NCBI GenBank assembly: GCA_028023455.1
Contig: JAQFVV010013302.1
Location: 99,935 to 163,934, forward strand
Direction of reading: 5' to 3'
DNA from: Epiperipatus broadwayi
Taxonomy: Eukaryota; Onychophora; Udeonychophora; Euonychophora; Peripatidae
DNA length: 64,000 bases
Within the stretch, counting starts at the first letter, position 1; the number at the start of each line of letters is the position of its first letter. The notes beneath the pieces were generated by a model. That model saw only the letters and a program-made list of their open reading frames with translations, was not told the origin of the DNA and did not search any database. Made by a program: the position numbers and the translations under genes. Positions 38,764-50,529 of this stretch are shown here, one piece after another.

Positions 38764-40139
38764 CTTCACAAATGAAATTTATCATCTACTGATCTACATT
38801 ATTATTGGTAAATATATGACTACAGTTGAAGAAATAAAGGAGTTTCTGGTTACTTTATGATTTTTGTTAATAGTTAAAGTGTAAAAAATATATTAAATAA
38901 TAAAATAAACGGAAATATAATTACATACAGACATAACAATTACTTTGAATAACATTGTTTAAAATGAAATTGGAATTCCTGTCTGACCTGATTTTATGCA
39001 TCATTTTTGTTTATTTTAGATAACATCTGACAACTAAGTGCTACTAGGTCTTTCACATTTTAAAATAAAATGCAAGCATTTCTGTGTTTTGAGGGAATTT
39101 TAAAGACAATTTGTATTCAATAAGATGACAGTAAAATAATACTTTTAATTTAATAACAACAATATAACTAAATGTGTTATGCGAATATTCAGATGAATAA
39201 AATATAATTCATGATACTACTTAAATACACATACATTCAAATTTATAAACTTTTTAATTAATATTTTTTTAAACAACAATGTACTGAAACCATAGATGCA
39301 AGGAATGCTTCTGTTTTTTTTTTCTGTGTTTTTGCTAAAATATTCTCCAAAATGATTATTTGATTTAATCATCAAGAAAGGCATGCAGAATTAATATCTA
39401 CAAGTCCAGCTCTTAGACAAGCAAGCATAAAGCTTGTGAGAAATTTTTATGTTTGTCATCCAAAACTGAAGCCATTAAATATGACCACATCCATGAATAA
39501 AATGCATCTGCAAATAACTAATTATACTGACAAAGTCAGAAATACATTAAATAAAACTTTGAAAATACAAAATGAAACTCAATTCAGAAATTAAAAAGCA
39601 AACTTAATTCCAAGATTTCACAAAACAACAGCAAATAATATTTTATATGTTGATCTTTATACTACCACTAGAATAAAAAAAATTCAAAGGGTCCTGTAAT
39701 ATAGAATGAAAAGGCCTTGCAAACTATAAGTGAGAAGTTTAACTTAAAGATCCCTAAATAGTTGTTCAATTTCTTTAAATGGTTTTTACAGGTAATTCAT
39801 TACTAATAGCTTTTACTGATCTCAACAACTCACTCTTATGTTTCCCAAAAAATTACTTAAAAATTTTTAAATGCACATAACTTATGGGAAAGCATTCAGT
39901 ATATTGCTAATATTCCAAATCATAGGTATATTGTCCTTAAATGTTTTTTCACAAAACAGAAAAACCATTTCAAAAGGAAAATCATTTCACTCAGGATTTA
40001 CTGTTCCAATTACTGTCAATCAAAAAAAATAAAATAAAATAACCAAAGTTTTAGGAAAATGTTAGTTAAATTACTGCAGAAACAATTCCAAAAAAACTCT
40101 CATTGAACCTTTTGGTAATGTTTTTAATTTTCAGCCAAT

Positions 40140-40527
40140 TTATCTCAAAGACATACCAATCTATAAAAATACCCATGACTTCAAAATATGGCTTCATAAA
40201 AACATTGACTCACTAAGCATACTCACTCAAACCATGGACCAGGAAGCTGCATTATTATTCTATTCCTGGAATAAAGCCACAATGTTTTATATGCAGACAG
40301 CATGGACACATAGCAATAAGCTATGGTAACACCAATTACAAATGCTGCAACAAAATTAATACTCACTCACACCAGTGCCTAAGAGAAACACAATCAAAAA
40401 GAAGAAAGAAAATAACTTTAAAAATGACCAGTGAAGGGAATAATTCAAAAGCAACAAACTCTTGCAGCAAGATGAAAAATTTGCAAATGATGGCAAAAGA
40501 AATTCTAACTGGCAATGCTAGAAATAT
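40140..40527 (+). pseudogene. LINE ORF1 zinc-knuckle relic
   Basis: PIYKNTHDFKIWLHKNIDSL and TMDQEAAL precede a frameshift in the glycine-isoleucine-lysine segment. From 40280 a frame open to about 40527 reads QCFICRQHGHIAIS, then YKCCNKINTHSHQC and a basic region. The first knuckle has C, C and H in place, but the final Cys is replaced. The second knuckle is C-C-H-C-like. Copy 1 at 8025 has the same order. Confidence 0.75.
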
Positions 40528-41072
40528 ATAATATATATATAGCACTTGTAGTACCATATGTGGTAAACAAAATACCAACTGACATTTGGGATATATTTAC
40601 ATCATCACAACTAACACAGGAGACAAATAATGTTATACCCAAAATAAAAATGGACCAAGTGTCTAAAAAAATGTGGGTAAACAACCCCGCCTCCAGTATT
40701 AGATACCAGTGAAAATAATGGATTTGAGGCAAATGAATAATTTAAAAAAAATTTAAAAAACTGAATACAAATAATTGATTTTTCTGATTTCTCTGATAAT
40801 GTAGTGGAAGATGAATAAATAAGTATAATACCATTTTCATAGATCAAACCCTTCCAACTGAGAGTGCCAATCATGGAGTACAAAAAATACAGCAATAATC
40901 ACTCCAAACTCAGAAACTTAATAAATTCTTACCCTGTTAAACATTTTAATTATGTTCATGTATAATAATAGTTTTTTCACATATCCAATAGTAAGATTAT
41001 TCAGTTTGACATGGAATCATTTTTTTACACATTATCAGGTAGGTTTGGTGTAAAGAACAGCAAATATTAATC

Positions 41073-41180
41073 ATGAAATTTAACATAGGATTATGCAACA
41101 TTAGGGGTTTAAATTCAGTTAGTAAAAATTTTCAACTCACAAAGTTATTTGACATGAGCTACAGCACTTTTGTCTCATAA
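41073..41180 (+). pseudogene. LINE ORF2 start, AP endonuclease fragment
   Basis: MKFNIGLCNIRGLNSVSKNF then QLTKLFDMSYSTFVS and a stop. The N-I-R-G-L-N-S pattern is typical of the first strand of LINE AP-type endonucleases. Downstream frames are too decayed to follow to the RT. Confidence 0.65.
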
Positions 41181-42129
41181 TAGCTGCATATAATCAACCT
41201 CCGTTATAAATGGAGGTTTTTTGCAAAACAACTCAGCATTTCACAGTAGTAGACACTTGTCATTTATTGATCTCACCTTCTAATTGTAATCTCCAATGTT
41301 GCATTATATAGTCATTGCTAAGTTAGTCCCCTTTCCAAGCTCAGATCATTCTCAAATAGTCATCACACTTAATTTATACCTTATTAATTACTCAAGTCAG
41401 CGTAGAAAACCAATAAGAATTCTTTTATGAACTAAAATAACAGAGTTTTTCTTCAATGAAATTTATATTATGTTGTTTAAACTGAAAAATATTGATTTAG
41501 ATCCTGCACAAGCATGGATAGCCTTCACAAATATAATATATACTATTAACCTTATTATCAGAATGTTTCATCCCTGTGACAAAGCTTCCAGCACTTGCCT
41601 ATGAACTATATAAACAAATGATCCAAAACATACAACAAATGATAGCAAACTCAGGCTACCACTGTTAAAGAAATATAAACCCATAAGTAAACTGACTGAA
41701 TAGCTATCTACTATGAGAAAACAGTGACTCATGAGAGCATGCTAACTACATTTTACACATACTATAAGGAAAAATTTTAAAGACCAAAAGCTTTTGAACC
41801 TTCTTCTAAATGTTTTGCTGATATAGAAATGCAGGACACATTCAAACCTCAGGACTTTATATAATGCCTAAATAAAATGTAGACTCATGCCAAAGTGAAT
41901 ACCAAGATTTATGCTTTCACATCTTAGTCAATTTAAGTTGGAATTTTTTTCCTAATATGACCAATCCATTATTAAGTAACCACATTAAGAATATGACCAA
42001 TCCATTTCACCAACCACATTAAGAAATGTTAGGCCTCTATTTATGAATCTATTGAGTATCAAATTCCTAGAAAGAGTCATCCCAGAAAAAATTGAACCAT
42101 ATATACCACCAACAATACCACCTGCTCAC

Positions 42130-42640
42130 CTTTGCTGAAAATAAGATTTATTGACAGGTCAAGCAGGTTTATTATTCAAAACAGTGATTGACAGTGTACA
42201 TAATGCTAAGAAATATAGACAGTGTTGATGGTCATAAAACAGCATTCAATTCAATTTCAATCAACAATCTCATAAATACAATTGAAAATACAACAATACC
42301 TAAACCTATTGCATTTTTAATTACAAAGCTAGTAATAAGCAGAGAAATCCAAATAACATTAAATGGGACTCACCATCATTCAATTCACACCTATCAATTT
42401 CCCAAGGCTCATCACTTTGTTCTCTCTTATTCATTTTATATATCAATCCATTGCACAACACAATAGAAAAAAATATTCCAGGATTCACATACCCATGCTA
42501 AAACTTAGTATATCCTGCATCATATCTTTCTAACAACAAAAAAACAACTCCAGGCATTGTTAATAAGAATACTGTGAATCCAAATACACATAAGTTGGAA
42601 TTCAATTTGGACAATACTAACAAAAACCAAACAGAAATAT
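42130..42640 (+). pseudogene. LINE reverse transcriptase relic
   Basis: The frame from 42188 gives HKTAFNSISINNLINTIENT followed by IPKPIAFLITKLVISREIQI and TLNG. These match the RT block around D-KAFDS-, the helix, and R-IQI-LNG. The VPQGSPLSP block survives only as a ghost (QFPKAHHFVLSYSFYISIH). Near 42600, THKLEFNLDNTNKNQTEIF and TIYLRFLL correspond to the K-E-FN and YLG region. The catalytic YADD box is not readable. Confidence 0.65.
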
Positions 42641-43249
42641 TTAAAGATAAACACACCATATACTTACGATTTCTGCTTTAACTAAATTATACAGTGATGT
42701 AAAAACAGACACAGGAAAATTTGATAAACATTATAAAAACACAATATCATCAAATCAAGCTTTCATTATATATGAAAAGTTTCTCTTATTAATATGTTAA
42801 ATATAAGAAAAATTGCATATATCAAATAATTATTTTTCAAAATTAATCATCACAAGAATTTGCTCACTATGTAGAAAACTTCTATGGGGAAAGAAAATAG
42901 CTGCCATCTCAATTAGAAAATTACAAGCATACCTTAGTATTAATGGATTAGGTTTTATATTCAATATGTATATACAGAAACAGTCAACCTTCTATCAACC
43001 ATAAACAAAATTCTTCCACACATTGAAACAACAATGAGCATAGCATCAGCAGATAAGCCACCCTCATATATAAAACAATGGGGAATAATGGTGTAGCCTA
43101 TTATATCTATAAGCTTTAAAACTGAATTATCCCAGAGAAAATGCACTTATTGGAAAACTTACACCACATTACATCCAAATAAAGGGGAAACAAGCATCTC
43201 ATCACTGCTCAGAATTAATAACAAACAACTTATGTAAAATAAAAAGTTT

Positions 43250-43680
43250 AACAATAGGATAAAAAGTTAAAGAAATTGATAATAGAGGGAGTTGTATTAA
43301 AGGAGTATATGAAAAAGAGGCTAAGGATTTTGAAAAAAGAGACAGTTATAAATTTAAAAAGAAAGAGGAAGGTTATGCAAATGGTGAGTAAAATGAATAA
43401 GTGTATTATAAAAGGGAATAAAGATAGGAATAAAAATTATTAATAAAAGAATAAGTATAGATAAATAATAGAAAGGAAAGAAATGAATTAGATTTATAGG
43501 TATTGAAAGTAAAATAAAAAGATATATTAGAGAGTAATGTAGAATGATAGGTAGGAAGAAGAGGTAAAATATAAAAAGTAAAAAAAAAAGTAGAAATAGT
43601 AAAGAAATAATAAAAAAATAATAATTAGTAAAAAAAGAGGGAAGTAAATGTATAGGATTAAAAATAAAATATGATTATGA
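43250..43680 (+). other. Purine-rich strand-asymmetric tract
   Basis: About 430 bp in which the plus strand is overwhelmingly A and G. Short readable pieces such as GVYEKEAKDFEKRDSYKFKK exist but are interrupted. It lies directly before an F3 core, and F3 tails are also purine-rich, so it may be body sequence of a longer relative. Confidence 0.5.
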
Positions 43681-43754
43681 ATAATAATGTAAAATATGTA
43701 TTTTATATGTATATAGAATAATGATTATTTGATTATATGTTTAAATGTTGTAAC

Positions 43755-43900
43755 TCTGATGAAGACCACAGAACAATCAAAACTGTTAGAAAATTAAAGG
43801 AATTATATTAAAAAAATTTGAATTGGAGTGTATATGTGGAGATTTATAAAAAGTAATATATATGAAGGAATGCAAAAAAAGTAAATAAGATATAGAAAAT
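43755..43900 (+). mobile_element. F3 element fragment, copy c
   Basis: CTCTGATGAAGACCACAGAA then CAATCAAAACTGTTAG, AATTAAAGGA, GTGTATATG and GTAATATATATGAAGGAATG follow the direct unit and tail of F3 copies at 37401 and 57376. No inverted arm is present. I found no clear duplication. Confidence 0.65.
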
Positions 43901-43959
43901 ATAAACAAAATATTTAATATATATATAATAAAAAGATTGCCTATGGTTTGTCCAATCAT

Positions 43960-45964
43960 GCAACACTTAAAAATGAAAGATTCTATAAAATTTCCTGCTA
44001 GATTTGCAAAAAGAAAGTCATTTTCTCTTTTTGCTACACACTTAGTCAACATTTACAATATTATACACTTTTAATGAAACTAAAATCTTTTTAAAGATAA
44101 AAAATTTGGAGACAGAACTTATCAAAGATAGCTTAAAGAGTGATATAAGATCTAACATAAAAAATATGATACTTAAAAGTTATATAATATGTAGAAGTCT
44201 CATTTTGTTTTTTCTTTTCGTTGATTAATTTTTTCTGTATAGTTTAGTGCAAATGCATAAATGCAAGAACTAATGATTTCTGGATTGCAGCTCAATTTTG
44301 TCACTTTGATTTTTAAATGATAAATCATTATTAAGGTTAATTTGAAATTCAACAGCAATTGTTAACATTATATAAACTATACTCAGATCTTTCCTTTATA
44401 ATCCGTCTTTTTTACTTTAAAGAATATAATTGATTTTAACCAAACATAAGCAAGCAATATCAGACAACACACATAAATCTACCAGTTATCAATATCCAAT
44501 TCAGTACTATTTATTTTAATATCAAGTTAATTTTAAACTTTGTGTGTTTTGTTAATATTCTGTAATTCAATACTAGTGCTATAAACGCATAAACACAAAG
44601 CTAATATTTAATATCTATTAAACCATAGCCTGAGCACTTTATCTTTACATATTTGATCTTCATTTGTTCTTACATATAGAAAAAAAAATATTTAGTACAC
44701 AACACATATAATGAAACCCTTCTCTCTTAGATCAATCATGTGGTTAATAATTTGTAATAGTCATTCATTAGGCTAGATATTATCCAATAATGAATATTTT
44801 TGTAGTGTAATTTTCACTACTCTCACGAAAGGTAAATCTTTTTTCACAAGCCTTTGGTCATATTGTGACAATAGTATAGTATTAATTTACAGAAATATTA
44901 ATCATGCGTTTGTTTATTTCTTAATATTAAATTTTTACAAATATTAAATTTAATATTAAAATGTTTATTTATTTTTTTAAAAAAAAAGATTGCTTCATTT
45001 AATGTATATATTAATTTAAAATATTTTTATGATTTTTTTTAATTAAAAAAAAGTCAGTTTAATTGATTTTTTTTTAATTTAAAATTTAATAATAAAAAAA
45101 TCTAAATTTAATAATGACGTCATTGTTTCTTTCTATTCCATTGTAACATTAAACTAGTATATCAAAAACTTGCTTTTATTTGGAATTTTTATTATCTATT
45201 TCAATTTTTTTTAAATATAAATAAATAATGAAAATTAAAATATTTAATTTTTTAAATATTAATAAATTTTTAATTGATTAAATTTAAATGAATGCATTTT
45301 TAAAGTATTTATTTTAGTGTTTATTACACATAAAGTAGAAACAGGTAAAAAACAGCATATCAAGATAGACCTTTCCTAGTCTTCTATAAAAATAGTGAAG
45401 AAAGCATTATTTATCAAGCTTTCCAATTGACAGACAGTAAGAATTTGTGCAGTTTTCCATCATTTTTATATTTCAGCTAAGAATAATTAGGTACCTATTT
45501 TGGGGTGTGTTTGATCTGACTATCTAAAAAATTTAAGCCTAATTAAAATTTAAAAATAAATTATGACTGCACCATGAGTCTCAGTATTATATATTTTAGA
45601 TATATACAGACATACTCTGGACAACAATATCATGACCCCAAATTTCATAGACACAAGTGTGCGAAAATCTTTTGAAGATAATAATATAGTGGTTGGTTTC
45701 AAAAAAATGGCATGAAGATCAAATTAGGGAATAAGAGGAATCAAATTTCTATAGGACAAAAATTAATGGCATTTAATCAATATTGTAACAGAATAACCTT
45801 CTGGTATCTATATTTAAAAGTAAATATTAACACACTTAATCACTACATGAATTATTAATATATGGAATACTGCACATTTACATATATATTTAAATAAGTA
45901 ATAAGCAAAAAAAGTCCAAATTTTATGAAAGTAATAATAATAAAAAGTTATGAACTAACAATAC
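43960..45964. other. AT-rich DNA, one CRE palindrome
   Basis: No gene or repeat copy is seen. ATGACGTCAT lies near 45115. Confidence 0.5.
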
Positions 45965-45975
45965 AAAGTTACCAT

Positions 45976-46499
45976 GTTATATAAAGAGCTTGCAAATAAG
46001 CTCTTAACAAGCTTTGCACAATATCCCTAACTCCAGACTGGTTTCTTCTACTGGATTTCTCAGTGCGGTGCTAGGATATTCAAGCATTAGATTAAAAATA
46101 CTAGGACAAGTCCAGCACTTTATCTAAAGGATAACTATTAATTAGAAAATTTGAAGTGTTCAGACATCCATTTGTTTTTCAATCCAGCTATTTAACTTAA
46201 ATATCCTAGCACCTTACTGAGGAAGCCAGTAGCAGAAACCGGTCTGGTGTTAGGAATATTCTGCAAAGCTTAATAAGAGCTTATCTGCTACTGGCTTCCT
46301 CAAGAGGTGCTAGGATATTCAGCTAAAATATTCTTGAATATCCTAGCACCTTACTGATGGAGCCAGTAGCAGAAACCAATCTTGGTTTAGGAATATTCTG
46401 CAAAGCTTGTTAAGAGCTTATTTGTGAGCTCTTTATATAACATTTGTAATACAAGCTTGTTTAAATTAGGTCATGTAACATCTGACTTGATTTTTTTGT
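45976..46499 (+). mobile_element. F2 foldback element, copy b (composite)
   Basis: An 11 bp duplication with one mismatch, AAAGTTACCAT (45965-45975) and AAAGTTAACAT (46500-46510), flanks it. The order is inverted unit, direct unit (to about 46280), partial inverted unit (about 46283-46330), direct unit (about 46333-46440), then the F2 tail with TCATGTAACATCTGACTTGA. Four copies of the core region alternate in orientation. The direct core has CTGAGGA at 46217-46223, GAAAC at 46235-46239 and GTC at 46242-46244, with CCTAGC and GTTAGG able to pair as outer stem I. Confidence 0.82.
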
Positions 46500-46729
46500 A
46501 AAGTTAACATTTATTTCCTACTACTTTTTAGTTTTTTAAAAAAGAATAAAGTTGAATACTTGTTTTAAAAATTGATTAAACACTGTTTTTAATTATTTAG
46601 AGATATTTGAAATTTTTTTGACATTATGTGATTTTTAAAATTTATTTTCAAATATAATAATTGATAGCATAATGAATATTTGACAAAAAGTATGTTCAAA
46701 ATTTTCATATTTGTAAATTAAAAATGGCT

Positions 46730-46828
46730 GTTAAGCATTGGTGGCCAAGTGGTCAGCACAGCCACCTTATAAGCAGTTGTCCCGGGTTTGCGGGTTCGCT
46801 CCCCAGCCGATGCTTTGACACATGAAAA
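46730..46828 (+). mobile_element. tRNA-derived SINE, copy 1
   Basis: The tRNA-like part (46735-46813) has a 7 bp acceptor stem (GCATTGG with CCGATGC), an A-box-like TGGCCAAGTGGT and a B-box-like GGTTCGCTCC. It ends TTTGACACATG and an A run. AAAAATGGCT is duplicated at 46720-46729 and 46829-46838. The A run and the duplication make it a retroposed SINE rather than a tRNA gene. Almost the whole element is the tRNA-like part. Confidence 0.85.
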
Positions 46829-46838
46829 AAAAATGGCT

Positions 46839-47370
46839 TCCTTTTTTGAAAAAATCATTGTATAGGAATTGTAGATCAATTATTGATCTAAATTTTGTTC
46901 TTATTTATTTACTTGAAATGATAAATAAAATTAGACATTATTTAAAGAGAAGAAAAGCAACAACTTCTTATAAATTTCTTTAGCAAATAAAGTGTAACTT
47001 CTATTATTGGAAAAATGATTCTTGTTTTAAGATTTTAAATATAGTCTTTTAGATGATTACTGACTATATTTTATCATAAGTTCTAATAGAAATATTCTCT
47101 TTACTATTGTACAGTGCATGATATTTTTAAAACATTTTCACATTATTTGGGTATGCAATTAGTGTTTTGTAAGTTTATGTAATGTAAAATGTTTTATGAT
47201 GTAAACTTTCTGTTTATAAAGCTTTATTTCCTGAAGCAAGGAAGTATTTTATTACATTGTTTTCCAATTGGCCACTTGTGATGGTATAAAAATGTGCCAA
47301 ATGAAAATATAAAAGATGAGAACTCCTGTATTTATTTTTGTTAATTTTAAAAATGGATTTGTTTTTACTA
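46839..47370. other. AT-rich DNA, nothing recognised
   Basis: No feature supported between the SINE and the RTE 3' end. Confidence 0.5.
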
Positions 47371-47374
47371 TTTT

Positions 47375-47515
47375 TCTACATGTGAGACGGATTGATGAAA
47401 TAATAAAGTGTGCAAGGGTAGTGTGGAGAAGAGACCCTAAAGATCAGAGAAGATGGATTGAATTTGGAGAGACCATCCTGAAGTGGAATGATAATGGTTG
47501 ATGATGATGATGATA
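47375..47515 (+). pseudogene. RTE-like LINE 3' end, 5'-truncated
   Basis: Only the last 40 or so codons are present: RRIDEIIKCARVVWRR, then DQRRWIEFGETILKWNDNG and a stop, followed at once by TTGATGATGATGATGA. Matching ends are at 14930 (minus) and 62955. Strong 5' truncation is usual for LINE insertions. Confidence 0.85.
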
Positions 47516-47824
47516 TATTTTGATCATTGATTATATTTTAAAATTCATTAATCACACTTCAGTTTTAAAAAAATTAAAAATCTATTTAATTATGATCATC
47601 AATAAAAGAATTATATATAAATTATTCAAAAATAAATTAAAAAAAAAACATGTTTTTAATTAAAAAAAAATATAAATGTGTGTTATGTATTTATTTTTTC
47701 AATCTTTCAATAGTTTTCATTGTTATCATAAAACTTTAAAATTCTTAAAATCATATGATATTTCATTTATCAATTTAATTTTTTGTTTAAAATTGTAGTT
47801 AAAAAAAATAGAATAATTTATTTT

Positions 47825-47931
47825 GTCAAGCGTTGTTAGCCGAGAGGTCATCGCAGCCGCTTTGCAAGCAAGTAGTCGGTTGCAGTCGGTTGTGGGTTCG
47901 CCTCCCAGACGATGCTATGACATATGAGAAG
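47825..47931 (+). mobile_element. tRNA-derived SINE, copy 2
   Basis: A perfect 24 bp repeat (47801-47824 and 47932-47955; core AATAGAATAATTTATTTT) flanks it. The A run at its start may partly be SINE tail. The tRNA-like part (47830-47915) has acceptor GCGTTGT with ACGATGC, A-box-like TAGCCGAGAGGTC and B-box-like GGTTCGCCTCC. It defines a second subfamily with a longer variable region (GTCGGTTGCAGTCGGTTG). Confidence 0.88.
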
Positions 47932-47955
47932 AAAAAAAATAGAATAATTTATTTT

Positions 47956-48568
47956 AAAAATACTCCAGTTAGTGATTGAGTTTTATGTGAGAATTTGCCT
48001 TAGAGGCCATCATCTATTTTGATCTTTTAAAAACAATTTAAAACTTTTTTATAAAACAATCATCTTTTTTTTAAATGGCAGACATTTTGTAAGATTGATG
48101 ACGTCATATGATAATGACTTTATAGAAATTAAGACTTGCAAAACTAAAATGGCAATTTTGACAATAAAAATTGAAAGTACAGTAGAGATTTTATTCATTA
48201 TATAGTATCCAATATTATATTTTTATTAAAGAATTAAAATACAATTAATATATTTTTGATAAACATTAAAAAAATACATCTTTAAAATGGCAAAAAATGA
48301 ATATACATTTACATTAATAAAACTTCACCAATAAATTGTAGATTGCACTTCATTATCCAATTTTTATTTAATTTCACTGCATTTATGTAAAATGAGGTGC
48401 AAAAAAGTTATATGTTTTATTGATTATATATTACACCCCACCCCCCCACCCCCCCAAAAAAAGCCAACTTTGATAATAAAACATAAACTGCGTCAAAAAT
48501 AAAATTTAAAAATGTGTTGACTTTTTTCTTACATTTTAAAATGTATATTATGGTTTGTTTTTATTCCT
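47956..48568. other. AT-rich DNA, one CRE palindrome
   Basis: ATGACGTCAT lies near 48100 and a C-rich run near 48437-48456. Nothing else was recognised. Confidence 0.5.
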
Positions 48569-48576
48569 CATACTTT

Positions 48577-48674
48577 TTTTCCCATGTGCCATAGCATCGG
48601 CCGGGACGCGAACCCACAACCATCTGCAACCAACTACTTGCATGGCGGCTGCGATACCTCTCGGCTAACAACGC
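48577..48674 (-). mobile_element. tRNA-derived SINE, copy 3
   Basis: Minus-strand copy of the second subfamily. The tRNA-like part is 48594-48674 with GCGTTGT and CCGATGC ends, TAGCCGAGAGGTA and GGTTCGCGTCC. It ends CTATGGCACATG and an A run. CATACTTT is present on both sides (48569-48576 and 48674-48681). Confidence 0.85.
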
Positions 48675-48681
48675 ATACTTT

Positions 48682-50095
48682 AATTAACCCAATCAAAAGC
48701 AAAATAGTGGACTCAGTAAAAATATTAATTTTTTTTTAAATTACGGCTACTAAAATGACTTTATACAATATATTTATCCACGGATTAATGATTTTTTAAA
48801 ATAAAATGTTTATTCATTAACTAACACTTTTTTTTCAATTTAAGCTTTAATTTTTTAATCAAATTTTAGTATTTAAAGAAATATTTTTCGCATAGGCTAT
48901 CAATAATTATAATTAGTTATTTTTTTTATGTGGAATGTTTGATGTATAATCCATTTTGGGTCATCAATTGTCCTTACTAACTGGAATAAACGTATCTATG
49001 CAATATTCATAAATCGCTTCTATTTCTGAAAATAGGTTGGCATAAGATACAATCAAAACATAAATATAATACTAATATTTATACAAGAAAAGTTATTTAT
49101 GTACAAATCTGAAAAATATGTTTAGATCTTTTACTCGTAAAAATTTTCACTTCCATATATATACATAATGAAGCATCAAAATCAATAGGCAAATAATAAG
49201 ATCAAATATGACATGAAAGTATTGTAGTATGTTTTTCTTCTTGATTTAATTATGTGGGTTTATATATTCTTTAATAATCTTTGTTACTTTCTATTTGCAT
49301 ATTCAAAATCCATATGGCTTTATGCAGATTAATATATTATTTATAACTAGTATAACTAAAAAGATAAAAAAATATGTAAATATCACAATTTAAGTTCTGG
49401 TGAAAAGTTTTCAACAAATGTTCATATCAGAATTATTAATAAATATTTTATTTGTAACTATCATTAATAAAATTATTATTAAATTACATATGTGAATTTT
49501 GAAATGAATTTTTTTGTAACTAGTTATAATTGTTAAGAATATGTAATTTTTTCTCTTTTATTACATTGTATCAAAGTGACTGTTGTAAATATACTGACAG
49601 TATTTGTTATTTTAAGACAACGATTTTTAGAACTGAAATGTGAAAAAAAAATTCAATTTTGAATTTACAAATAAAATGACCATAAAATTATATTTTGCTT
49701 ATGGATGAAAATCAAACTGCTAGAAGTTAACTGATGAATGGTGCTATACTTGCCAATCTGAAATACATTTCCAAATGAAGAAAATTTTTACTTTTCACTG
49801 AATTTATAAAAGAAATCACATTTACAATTGTTCAAATTAAAAAAGTGATATTATTCTTTTTAACATGCTTTTTATTTACTATTTAAGTACTTGTTTTTTA
49901 GTCATCCAGTTGACTTAAGAATTTCATAGTCAAAATTCTTTTATAACACATATTTATCACTCCATCTTATAATATTGACTTGTTTTTGCTATAAAAAAAG
50001 TAAATAAAAGCTATATAATTTTTTTTAATTATTGTGTATCTGGCATACATATATTGTTACTGCCACTTCTACTGATACTACTACTAATAATAAAC
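48682..50095. other. AT-rich DNA, nothing recognised
   Basis: No feature could be supported. Confidence 0.5.
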
Positions 50096-50209
50096 TCTAT
50101 ATATAAAATCTCTATTTTCCTTGTTGTCTGAGTGATGAATGTATGTTTGTCCATAAGGCTGTCAGGTGTCAAATTCACAACCAATTAAAAAAATGTATTA
50201 TATTTTTAT

Positions 50210-50525
50210 GAATAAAATAATTCCACCATTATTAAAAAATGTTTGAAAAAAATCAGTACATAAATGCTTTTAACTACAGATATATAGTATTTAGAATTTA
50301 AATCACAAAGAAAATGTGATTACAGTATGTTTGAAATGTGATATTTAGTGAAGGAAAAAAAATTAGTTTTCATTAGTGTATTATTGCATTAGTAATTCCA
50401 CCATTAATAAAAAAAATGCTTGGAAAAAAGTCAGTTTATGTGCTTTTAACTACAGAAATTGTGAAAAAAATGTGATTACAGTACATAAATACATCTTTGA
50501 AATGTGACATTTAGTGAGGGGGGAA
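50210..50525 (+). repeat. Imperfect tandem duplication, ~180 bp unit
   Basis: AATTCCACCATTA, a TTGGAAAAAA-type block, GCTTTTAACTACAGA, ATGTGATTACAGTA and GAAATGTGA followed by ATTTAGTGA occur twice in the same order, starting near 50218 and 50393. The block before it (50097-50155) has a TCTATATATAAAATC start that resembles some Helitron 5' ends, but no 3' hairpin was identified. Confidence 0.65.
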
Positions 50526-50529
50526 ATAG

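Larger units (their letters stand above)
39350..43250 (+). mobile_element. CCHC-ORF1 LINE relic, copy 3
   Basis: A long, badly decayed LINE. In order it has an ORF1 zinc-knuckle region (about 40140-40527), an endonuclease start (41073-41180) and an RT relic (about 42130-42640). ORF1 matches copy 1 at 8025-8480, so they are one family. The 5' boundary is a guess. The 3' boundary is unclear because no (TAA)n tail is seen and a purine-rich tract follows. Confidence 0.65.

Noticed and set aside
40363-40895. Leftward frames over the ORF1 zinc-knuckle relic
   Set aside because: The plus strand shows a CCHC knuckle homologous to the copy at 8025. The leftward frames have no such support.
46735-46813. 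Functional tRNA gene
   Set aside because: The acceptor stem pairs, but the T stem is weak, and the A tail with target duplications shows a retroposed SINE.
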